Source: Pseudomonadota bacterium
GTDB taxonomy: Bacteria; Pseudomonadota; Alphaproteobacteria; Rhizobiales; Xanthobacteraceae
Assembly (NCBI GenBank): GCA_021779635.1
Contig: JAJYAH010000504.1
Coordinates: 1 to 5,674, forward strand
Direction: 5' to 3'
DNA length: 5,674 bases
In this document: positions 1-5,412 of the stretch, piece by piece
Layout: each line of letters begins with the position of its first letter
Numbering within the stretch: the first letter of the stretch is position 1
Notes under the pieces: generated by a model
Database searches by the model: none
What the model was told of the DNA's origin: nothing
What the model saw: only the letters and a program-made list of their open reading frames with translations
Translations under genes and position numbers: made by a program

Positions 1-1650
1 GGTGTCGCGGGACCGGTCGGTCGACGCGGCGGGCGCCGAGAGCGCAGTGCCGAGCATGCTTTGCTTGTCACGACGGCGCTGCACCGAGGACGGAATCCGC
101 ATCGCTTCGCGGTACTTCGCGACCGTGCGGCGGGCGATATCAATGCCGGACTCGCGCAATCGTTCCACGATGGTGTCGTCGGAGAGAATCATCGAGGGGT
201 TTTCCGCATCGATCAGCTGCTTGATGTGATGGCGGACGGCCTCCGCCGAATGGGCCTCGCCGCCATCGGCCGATGCGATCGACGCGGTGAAGAAATACTT
301 CAATTCAAAACTGCCGCGATTGGTCGCCATATATTTGTTGGCGGTTACCCGCGACACCGTCGATTCATGCATCTGGATCGCATCCGCCACGGCCTTGAGG
401 TTGAGCGGCCGCAGATGCGCCACGCCATGGGTGAAGAAGCCGTCCTGCTGGCGCACGATCTCGGTTGCGACTTTCAGAATGGTGCGGGCGCGCTGGTCCA
501 GCGCGCGCACCAGCCACGTCGCGTTCTGCAGGCAATCGGTGAAATAGGATTTGTCGCCATCCTTGCGGATCGTCTTCGACAGTTCGGTATAATAAGTCTG
601 GTTGACCAGCACCCTCGGCAAGGTGTCGCTGTTGAGTTCGACATGCCAGCCGCCGTCGGGCCCGGGCCGTACATAGACATCCGGCACCATGGTTTGCAGG
701 CGCGCCGATCCAAATTTCAGTCCCGGCTTCGGATCGAGGCGGCGAATTTCGCCGATCATGTCGGTGATATCTTCATCATCGACACCGCAGAATTTCCGCA
801 ACCCGGCGATATCGCGCTTGGCCAGAAGGTCGAGATGCTCGACCAGCGCCTGCATCGCAGGGTCATAGCGATTGAGCTCGCGCAGCTGGATCGCGAGGCA
901 CTCGCTTAAATTCCGCGCGCAGACGCCGGGCGGATCGAATTTCTGAAGCACCGCGAGAACCGCATCGACCTCCTCGGGCGAAGCCCCGAGCCGCTCGGCG
1001 GCCTGGCCCAGATCCGGCGGCAGATAGCCCGCCTCGTCGACCAGATCGATCAGGTATTGCCCGATCATGCGCTGCGCGGGCGCGGCAAAAGCCACCGCCA
1101 GCTGTTCGGCGAGATGGCTGCCGAGCGTGACCTCGGCGGCGACAAAGGCTTCGAGATTGTAGCTGTCGTCATTGGAGGCGCCGCCGCCCCATTCGGTGTA
1201 AGCGGTCGGCGCCGCATCCTGCGCGGTGCGCGCGGCGGCTTCGGCGGGCTCCTCGGAAAACACATTGTCGAGGCCGGTGTCGAGGGTCTGCTCGATCTCG
1301 GCCCGGCTGCCGAGGTCGCGATTCATCCATTCTTCCTGGACCGGCTCGAACCCATCGCCGGCAGGGCCGCCGGCCATCTCGGAACGCTCGGCGGCATGCT
1401 CGTCGCCATAGGCGGAACCCGGCTCGTCACGGTCGGAAAATTCGGCCTGTTCCGGCATCGATTCGCCGGCAACCGGGGGCTCGGTACCGTCGCTGGCACG
1501 CTCCAGCAGCGGATTTCGCTCCAGTTCCTCCTCGACAAAGGCCGAAAGGTCGAGATTCGACAGCTGCAGCAGTTTGATCGCCTGCATCAGCTGCGGCGTC
1601 ATTACCAGCGACTGGGACTGGCGGAACTCTAATCTCTGCGTTAGCGCCAT
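1..1650 (-). CDS. rpoN: RNA polymerase sigma-54 factor (3' end cut by window edge)
   Basis: Sigma-54 directs RNA polymerase to -24/-12 promoters, where an AAA+ activator must open the complex; in this group it serves nitrogen use, nitrogen fixation and related functions. The frame is open for 550 codons with no stop before the window edge. Region I begins MALTQRLEFRQSQSLVMTPQ and continues into the usual leucine/glutamine-rich helix. An acidic region II follows (roughly residues 50-125), then the core-binding region with the family motif FDPPGVCAR (238-246). A helix-turn-helix region lies around HESTVSRVTANKY (428 on), and the RpoN box ARRTVAKYRE, which reads the -24 element, is at 506-515. 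The ATG at 1650 gives the standard family start; no Shine-Dalgarno is visible before it. At least 20 codons continue past the usual RRRDKQ ending. It lies 92 bp behind lptB. The identity is certain; only the C-terminal end is unknown. Confidence 0.97.
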   Translation of the reverse strand, partial: MALTQRLEFRQSQSLVMTPQLMQAIKLLQLSNLDLSAFVEEELERNPLLERASDGTEPPVAGESMPEQAEFSDRDEPGSAYGDEHAAERSEMAGGPAGDGFEPVQEEWMNRDLGSRAEIEQTLDTGLDNVFSEEPAEAAARTAQDAAPTAYTEWGGGASNDDSYNLEAFVAAEVTLGSHLAEQLAVAFAAPAQRMIGQYLIDLVDEAGYLPPDLGQAAERLGASPEEVDAVLAVLQKFDPPGVCARNLSECLAIQLRELNRYDPAMQALVEHLDLLAKRDIAGLRKFCGVDDEDITDMIGEIRRLDPKPGLKFGSARLQTMVPDVYVRPGPDGGWHVELNSDTLPRVLVNQTYYTELSKTIRKDGDKSYFTDCLQNATWLVRALDQRARTILKVATEIVRQQDGFFTHGVAHLRPLNLKAVADAIQMHESTVSRVTANKYMATNRGSFELKYFFTASIASADGGEAHSAEAVRHHIKQLIDAENPSMILSDDTIVERLRESGIDIARRTVAKYREAMRIPSSVQRRRDKQSMLGTALSAPAASTDRSRDT

Positions 1651-1652
1651 GG

Positions 1653-1693
1653 AGGCAAGAACCGATCCAGTAAAGTTGGTCCGATTCTTGCTT
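1653..1693. promoter_or_regulatory. Inverted repeat made of two divergent sigma-54-like -24/-12 sites upstream of rpoN
   Basis: Arms 1653-1668 and 1678-1693 are inverted copies around the 9-bp spacer AGTAAAGTT. On the plus strand the right arm reads TGGTCCG-ATTC-TTGCT (1677-1692), against the sigma-54 consensus TGGCACG-N4-TTGCW: 10 of 12 fixed positions, with GG-N10-GC intact. On the minus strand the left arm reads TGGATCG-GTTC-TTGCC (1669-1654): 9 of 12, with GG-N10-GC intact. The minus site would start transcription near 1643, inside codon 3 of rpoN, so it is better placed to block rpoN than to express it. The plus site would start near 1703, antisense to the end of lptB. Negative autoregulation of rpoN is reported in rhizobia, so a self-binding site is plausible. 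That this site is used is inference. Confidence 0.5.
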
Positions 1694-1742
1694 AAACTAG
1701 TCCAAAGCCGATGTACACGGCTTGACGAACTGGAAAAATGGA

Positions 1743-2720
1743 TTAGAGGCGGAATTCCTCGCCAAGGTAAAGGCGGCGCACATCCGGGTCATTGACGATC
1801 TCATCCGGATTGCCTTCGGTCAAGATCTCGCCGGCATAGACGATATAGGCGCGGTCGGTCAGCCCGAGCGTTTCCCGCACATTGTGGTCGGTAATCAGCA
1901 CGCCGATACCGCGATTGGTGAGGTGGCGGACCAGGTCCTGAATATCGCCCACCGCGATCGGGTCGATGCCGGCGAACGGTTCGTCGAGCAGCATGTAATT
2001 GGGACGGGTTGCGAGCGCCCGGGCGATCTCGACGCGGCGGCGTTCGCCGCCGGACAGCGCGATCGAGGGCGTCTTGCGCAGCCGCGCGATGTTGAATTCA
2101 TCCAGCAGGGAATCCAGTTCGGCTTCGCGCTTTTTCTTGGAGGGTTCGACCACCTCCAGCACCGCGCGAATGTTCTGCTCCACGCTAAGACCGCGAAAGA
2201 TCGACGCTTCCTGCGGCAGATAGCCGATTCCGAGCCGGGCGCGCTGATACATCGGCAGCTTGGTGACGTCGTGGCCATCGAGCTCAATGGTGCCCCGGTC
2301 GGCCGGGATCAGACCGGTGATCATGTAGAACACCGTGGTCTTGCCGGCGCCGTTCGGGCCCAGCAGCCCGACCGCCTCGCCACGGCGGACATAGATGCTG
2401 ACGCCGCGCACGACCTGACGGGTGCCGAAACTCTTTTCCACGCTGTGCACAGCCAGATAGCCCGCCCGCGTCGCCAGCCGCGGCGCGGCGGTGGCGCCGT
2501 TGGTCTTGGCGCGCGGCGCCGGACGCGGCTTTTCCGGCCGAGGCACTTCCACTTTCGGCACCGGCGCTTGGCGGGCAAGCGGAGGCGCGTCGCGCACCGG
2601 CGCCGACAGCATGTCGCCCATGGTGTCGCCGAGCGCGGTAATGTCCGCGTGCGAGCGCGCAAATCCAGCCGGACTGCGTTTCGCCGGGCGTCGACGGAAC
2701 ATGCCAAGTAAATCAACCAT
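1743..2720 (-). CDS. lptB: LPS export ABC transporter ATP-binding protein LptB
   Basis: LptB is the cytoplasmic ATPase that powers the LptB2FG extractor, which pulls lipopolysaccharide from the inner membrane toward LptC and LptA. Using the ATG at 2720 gives 325 residues. The ABC domain starts near residue 87 and has every motif: Walker A GPNGAGKTT (121-129), the Q-loop in LPQEASIF (Q170), signature LSGGE (222-226), Walker B YMLLDEP with catalytic E247, D-loop GIDP, and switch histidine H279 in ITDHN. LPQEASIFRGLSVEQNI is characteristic of LptB. A TTG at 2756 would add 12 residues, but MVDLLGMFRRR is a more natural start; ribosome-site support is weak for both (a GAAG 5 nt upstream of the ATG). 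The first 86 or so residues are an extra Pro/Arg/Ala-rich segment absent from the roughly 240-residue enterobacterial protein. It lies 219 bp downstream of lptA. Identity is firm; the start is fairly sure. Confidence 0.95.
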   Translation of the reverse strand: MVDLLGMFRRRPAKRSPAGFARSHADITALGDTMGDMLSAPVRDAPPLARQAPVPKVEVPRPEKPRPAPRAKTNGATAAPRLATRAGYLAVHSVEKSFGTRQVVRGVSIYVRRGEAVGLLGPNGAGKTTVFYMITGLIPADRGTIELDGHDVTKLPMYQRARLGIGYLPQEASIFRGLSVEQNIRAVLEVVEPSKKKREAELDSLLDEFNIARLRKTPSIALSGGERRRVEIARALATRPNYMLLDEPFAGIDPIAVGDIQDLVRHLTNRGIGVLITDHNVRETLGLTDRAYIVYAGEILTEGNPDEIVNDPDVRRLYLGEEFRL

Positions 2721-2939
2721 CCGCGCTTCGTTCAGCCTTTCACGGTTAGCCCGCAACCCGCCGCGGCGATTCGATTCGCTCGCGCAACATGAATGAATGG
2801 ATGTCCGTTGCCCAGCGAAACACCCTCGGTACGAGGCGCGGATCGCGCCGCCGGGCCTTGTCTAGATCGTCCGGTAGATACAGGCTTGCACGGCGAGCTT
2901 CAACCTCGCCGCCCCCGATCAGCTCACAAGCATTTGATA
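2721..2939 (-). other. lptA-lptB intergenic gap with three small dyads
   Basis: No gene is supported here. In transcription order the gap holds a 7-bp stem, CGGCGAG/CTCGCCG with a 7-nt loop (2891-2911); a 6-bp stem, GGCGCG/CGCGCC with a 3-nt loop (2835-2849); and a 5-bp stem, CCTCG/CGAGG with a 3-nt loop (2824-2836). The last two share two bases, so they cannot form fully at the same time. None is followed by a T-run on the minus strand, so none is a standard intrinsic terminator. I see no convincing promoter. Whether lptB is transcribed with lptCA or on its own cannot be decided from this gap. Confidence 0.4.
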
Positions 2940-3668
2940 CTATTTCGGTTTATTTGAGACGCCGGGCCCAGGAGTGGGAGACGCCATGCCGGGGATGGCC
3001 GGACCGCCCTGGCCGGACGATTGAAACAGGCCCTGGACACGCCCTGAATCGGATTCGACCCGCGACACGCCCGTCGTCATATCGACAATCAGGCGGTCGC
3101 CGCGCAGAACGTTTTTGCCCTGGGTCAGGATCACGCCGCCAGCGCCACCGACCATGGTGACGAGGTTGGTCTTGGTGTCAAACACCGCGTTTTCGCCGGT
3201 CACGACCTGATCCTTCTGGGTGACGACCACGTTGCCTTTGGCCTCGAGCCGGCGGATCTGCGAACTGCCGCCAGGTCCGGGGGTCGCTGCCTGGATCGGC
3301 GCCGGCGCCGCTTTCGCCGCCGCCTTGGCATTGCCCGCCGGAGCGGCGGCCGGGGCCGTGGCCGAATCGTAGAACACCACGAGGACCTTCGATGTCATGG
3401 TGGTATCGCCCTGCACCACCTTCACATTGCCGGAGAAGGTGGCTTCCTTTTTCTTGTCGCGCATCTCGAGCGAGGCCGCTTCGATCTGAATCGGCTGGTC
3501 GCGATTCTGCGAAAAACCCTGCATCGCATTCGGCACGCCCTGCACCGCGCTTTGAGCGACGGCTTTGCCGCACACGATCAGCGTAAGTGCAAAGGCGACG
3601 GTCCAGGCGCAACGGGCGATCCGGCGAACCGAGGTGCGGCGCGAAGAAGACATCATCATCAACATCAT
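2940..3668 (-). CDS. lptA: LPS transport periplasmic protein LptA (OstA-like)
   Basis: LptA forms the periplasmic beta-jellyroll bridge that passes lipopolysaccharide from LptC to LptD at the outer membrane. The 242-residue product has an N-terminal signal peptide: an Arg-rich n-region (residues 10-19), a hydrophobic core (about 21-33), and a likely cleavage after AVA (residue 38). The OstA-type domain starts at PIQIEAASLEMRDKKKEATF (59-78) and continues with FSGNVKVVQGDTTMTS, GNVVVTQKDQVVTGENAVFD and LRGDRLIVDMTTGVSRVES, the repeating strand pattern of this family. An Ala/Pro-rich stretch at 102-136 interrupts the domain, and a Gly/Pro-rich tail follows residue 215. The ATG at 3668 overlaps the lptC stop as ATGA, implying translational coupling; four more ATGs follow among the next five codons, so the exact start is open. 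No Shine-Dalgarno is visible, and a hairpin lies just upstream. Identity rests on domain pattern and context. Confidence 0.93.
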   Translation of the reverse strand: MMLMMMSSSRRTSVRRIARCAWTVAFALTLIVCGKAVAQSAVQGVPNAMQGFSQNRDQPIQIEAASLEMRDKKKEATFSGNVKVVQGDTTMTSKVLVVFYDSATAPAAAPAGNAKAAAKAAPAPIQAATPGPGGSSQIRRLEAKGNVVVTQKDQVVTGENAVFDTKTNLVTMVGGAGGVILTQGKNVLRGDRLIVDMTTGVSRVESDSGRVQGLFQSSGQGGPAIPGMASPTPGPGVSNKPK

Positions 3669-4414
3669 TTCGTGTTCGCGGTCTTGCTGGAGGAAGACCG
3701 CGTCTTGCCGGGATGAGCCGCGGGCTCAGGCGCGGCGGGGGCGGCGGGCTCGGCCGGTGTACCAGGGGTATCGAAATGGTCCAAATGCATCACGACATTG
3801 CCTTCGAACGTGATCACCTCTCCGTTTCCGGTAATCTTGATCCGGTCGGACGTAATGGTTCCGTTGGTCAGTTTGACGTCGACATGTTCATCTGACGTCA
3901 CGATGCCGTTGGCCATATCGACAAATGCCTGCGAGAGGCGCGCTTCATAGCCGGTGGAGGTTTGCAAAAATATGTCCTTTTGCAGATTGAGCAGCTGCTG
4001 CTTGGTATCCATCAGCCCGGTGCGGGCAACCAGTGTCACGGTCGACTGATCTTCCGCCAGGAGCTTGGCGCGTATCGTCTTGAGATCGAGGTGATCCGGA
4101 TCGGTTACGTCCTGCGTCGCGGTTTTCGCCCAGACCTCGTACGGCCGTTGATCGGTGGTGTAGCCCGCCATATGCGGCGATTCCATCGTGATCTTGGTGC
4201 CGGAAACAACGAGGTTTCCCACATCGAGCGGCAGCTTGGGCATCAGCATCCGGAACGGATTGAAGACCGACACCAGGACAATCATCGCCAGCGCCAGGAT
4301 CACGGCTGCCGGCACCGCGACGCGCAATATCCGTACCATCCGGCTGTGGCGCGCGGCGATGACAAAGCGCGCGTCCATTCCGGCTTGATAGGATGGGGTC
4401 TGAATCGAATTCAC
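3665..4414 (-). CDS. lptC: LPS export inner-membrane protein LptC
   Basis: LptC is a single-pass inner-membrane protein whose periplasmic beta-jellyroll receives lipopolysaccharide from LptB2FG and hands it to LptA. The 249-residue product has a short cytoplasmic N-terminus with the basic segment ARHSRMVRILR (21-31). One transmembrane helix follows (about 32-50), then FNPFRM, a common motif just after the helix in alphaproteobacterial LptC. The periplasmic domain includes VSGTKITMESPHMAGYT (70-86), RPYEVWAKTATQD and the strand pattern ITSDRIKITGNGEVITFEGNV near the end. A Pro/Ala tail (217-236) and a Ser/Lys tail close it. The start is GTG at 4414, backed by GGAG with a 5-nt spacer; an ATG at codon 13 is a weaker choice. 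Its stop overlaps the lptA start by four bases. No sequence search was possible, but topology, motifs and the lptA/lptB neighbours agree. Confidence 0.92.
   Translation of the reverse strand: MNSIQTPSYQAGMDARFVIAARHSRMVRILRVAVPAAVILALAMIVLVSVFNPFRMLMPKLPLDVGNLVVSGTKITMESPHMAGYTTDQRPYEVWAKTATQDVTDPDHLDLKTIRAKLLAEDQSTVTLVARTGLMDTKQQLLNLQKDIFLQTSTGYEARLSQAFVDMANGIVTSDEHVDVKLTNGTITSDRIKITGNGEVITFEGNVVMHLDHFDTPGTPAEPAAPAAPEPAAHPGKTRSSSSKTANTK
3677..3702 (-). promoter_or_regulatory. Hairpin just upstream of the lptA start, inside the end of lptC
   Basis: On the mRNA strand the sequence CGCGGTCTT-CCTCCAGC-AAGACCGCG forms a perfect 9-bp stem with an 8-nt loop. It ends 8 nt before the lptA ATG and lies wholly within the last codons of lptC (…TRSSSSKTA…). 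The loop carries CCTCC, which looks like the anti-Shine-Dalgarno of 16S rRNA. With no Shine-Dalgarno before lptA, the hairpin may help couple lptA translation to that of lptC. The fold is seen in the sequence; the role is inference. Confidence 0.45.
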
Positions 4415-4419
4415 CGCGG

Positions 4420-4423
4420 CTCC
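4420..4423 (-). promoter_or_regulatory. Ribosome binding site of lptC
   Basis: The minus strand reads GGAG, then CCGCG, then the GTG start at 4414. This is the clearest Shine-Dalgarno in the lpt-rpoN part of the window, and it decides for the GTG over the ATG at codon 13. Confidence 0.65.
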
Positions 4424-4584
4424 ACAGCACTGGCGTCATTGGCGCGTGATCCGCCGAACTGCCGGCGGCCCTGCGAAAAGATCGTTGGCTCCGTCCATCG
4501 ACGGGAGCACGATCTCGGCACAAACGAAGGGTTTTTGTCCGGCAAATCCGGTATCCGCCTTTGCTGCTCGCGCCGCCCCCATTC

Positions 4585-4603
4585 TATCCGGCATCGCCGG
4601 ATA
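4585..4603. repeat. Small perfect hairpin in the rnd-lptC gap
   Basis: TATCCGGC-ATC-GCCGGATA is an 8-bp perfect inverted repeat with a 3-nt loop. No T-run follows on the minus strand, so it is not a clear terminator. It lies 170 bp before lptC and could be an operator or part of a dispersed repeat. Between it and lptC (4415-4584) I found no convincing promoter and no gene. Confidence 0.4.
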
Positions 4604-4640
4604 ATGCAGCCCGGACCTCCCGCTACGAGTGTGACCGAAA

Positions 4641-4655
4641 CGGGGCGGTACCCCG
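4641..4655. repeat. Small hairpin, probably part of the neighbouring repeat element
   Basis: CGGGG-CGGTA-CCCCG is a 5-bp perfect stem with a 5-nt loop that includes a GGTACC core. It stands 21 bp from the larger hairpin at 4677-4712 and is probably part of the same dispersed repeat. Confidence 0.3.
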
Positions 4656-4676
4656 CGCAAAGCGCCATTCTGGCCT

Positions 4677-4712
4677 GGAGCCCGGTTCTGATCGAATCTG
4701 AACCGGGGCTCC
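4677..4712. repeat. Large imperfect hairpin (REP-like), followed by T-rich DNA on the plus strand
   Basis: GGAGCCCGGTTCTGAT and ATCTGAACCGGGGCTCC pair around a CGA loop, with one bulged base and one mismatch. On the plus strand the stem is followed by AATCTTTTGTTTTG, so it resembles an intrinsic terminator for plus-strand transcripts, yet no plus-strand gene precedes it. The core (GGTTCTGAT…ATC…GAACC and the following TTTTGTTTTGACACG) resembles an intergenic repeat I remember from Bradyrhizobium and Rhodopseudomonas genomes; this recall was not checked. Confidence 0.55.
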
Positions 4713-4736
4713 AATCTTTTGTTTTGACACGCTTTC

Positions 4737-4792
4737 TTCACGCGAACCGGTACTCGCCCCGGATCAGGTCCGGGGCAGGCTTTCGCTGTGAA
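4737..4792. repeat. Nested stem-loop repeat directly downstream of rnd
   Basis: The outer arms TTCACGCGAA (4737-4746) and TTCGCTGTGAA (4782-4792) pair with one bulged base. The inner arms GCCCCGGA (4756-4763) and TCCGGGGC (4769-4776) pair perfectly around TCAGG. The structure begins 5 nt past the rnd stop, so every rnd transcript that reads on would carry it. The inner core (CCCCGGATCAGGTCCGGGG) is of a type I recall as widespread between genes in rhizobia and relatives. It may stabilise or end the rnd mRNA; no T-run follows on the minus strand. Confidence 0.55.
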
Positions 4793-4797
4793 CCGCG

Positions 4798-5412
4798 CTA
4801 GGAATGGGCGAAGATGTCCTCGGTATCCCAGCCGTCCAGATCGAGCTTTGCCCGCGTCGGCAGAAAGTCGAAACAGGCCTGCGCCAGCGCCGTGCGGTCC
4901 TCGCGCGCCAGCATGATATCGAGGCGTTCGCGCAAGCCATGCAGATGAAGCACGTCGGAGGCCGCGTAAGCCAGTTGCGCCTCGCTCAGGGTTTGCGTGC
5001 CCCAGTCGCTGGATTGCTGCTGCTTCGACAGATCGACATTGAGCAGCTCGCGCACCAGATCCTTCAGGCCGTGCCGGTCGGTATAGGTGCGGCAGAGCCG
5101 CGAGGCGATCTTGGTGCAATATACCGGCTGCGCCATCACCCCGAAGGCGTTATAGAGCGCGGCGATATCAAACCGCGCAAAGTGAAAGATCTTGGTGATC
5201 CTGGAATCGGCCAGCAGCGCCTTCAGGTTCGGCGCGCCGGCATGATCTTTCGGAATCTGCACCACATCGGCGCTGCCATCGCCGTTCGACAATTGCACCA
5301 CGCAGAGCCGGTCGCGATGCGGATGCAGCCCCATGGTCTCGGTATCGATCGCGACCGAATCGGTATAGCGGGACAGATCGGGCAGATCGCCGCGATGCAG
5401 GCGGATGGTCAT
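4798..5412 (-). CDS. rnd: Ribonuclease D, short exonuclease-only form
   Basis: This is a 3'-5' exoribonuclease of the DEDDy superfamily, the RNase D type linked to tRNA 3' maturation and turnover of structured RNA in the cytoplasm. The 204-residue product has all three exonuclease motifs. Exo I is VAIDTETMGL with metal ligands D23 and E25, Exo II is KIFHFARFDIAAL with D82, and Exo III is QLAYAASDV with Y149 and D153. The segment RLCRTYTDRHGLKDLVRELL between II and III is typical of RNase D. The protein ends soon after the exonuclease fold, so the HRDC domains of the longer (about 375-residue) E. coli enzyme are absent; this short form is common in alphaproteobacteria. The ATG at 5412 is preceded by GAGG with a 9-nt spacer; the frame is open further upstream but that part does not resemble the family. 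A 383-bp repeat-filled gap separates it from lptC. Confidence 0.93.
   Translation of the reverse strand: MTIRLHRGDLPDLSRYTDSVAIDTETMGLHPHRDRLCVVQLSNGDGSADVVQIPKDHAGAPNLKALLADSRITKIFHFARFDIAALYNAFGVMAQPVYCTKIASRLCRTYTDRHGLKDLVRELLNVDLSKQQQSSDWGTQTLSEAQLAYAASDVLHLHGLRERLDIMLAREDRTALAQACFDFLPTRAKLDLDGWDTEDIFAHS

Noticed and set aside
61..909. Long plus-strand open frame opposite rpoN (282 codons)
   Set aside because: It is antisense to the certain rpoN frame and arises from high-GC codon bias; its translation has no family wording.
1694..1742. FNR/FixK-type box or sigma-70 promoter for rpoN
   Set aside because: Only loose half-matches such as TTGACGAACTGG and a weak dyad around ACTAGT are present; not enough to call a site.
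1722..2711. Plus-strand open frame of 329 codons opposite lptB
   Set aside because: It mirrors lptB, which has every ABC motif; the antisense translation is His/Arg-rich with no recognisable domain.
2757..2935. Minus-strand frame open for about 59 codons between lptA and lptB, with protein-like wording (ASLYLPDDLDKARRR)
   Set aside because: It has no ATG, GTG or TTG until near its end and no ribosome site, so I do not call a gene or a broken gene.
4677..4725. Plus-strand intrinsic terminator (hairpin plus T-rich tail)
   Set aside because: No plus-strand gene ends here and the T-run is broken by G; a dispersed repeat explains it better, so it is listed as a repeat.
3962..4801. Plus-strand open frame of 279 codons across lptC and the rnd-lptC gap
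   Set aside because: It is antisense to lptC and then passes through the repeat hairpins; the product is Arg/His-rich and domain-free.
4436..5119. Minus-strand open frame of 227 codons overlapping rnd and the repeat region
   Set aside because: It is out of frame with rnd, whose catalytic motifs are all in the other frame, and its second half translates repeat DNA.
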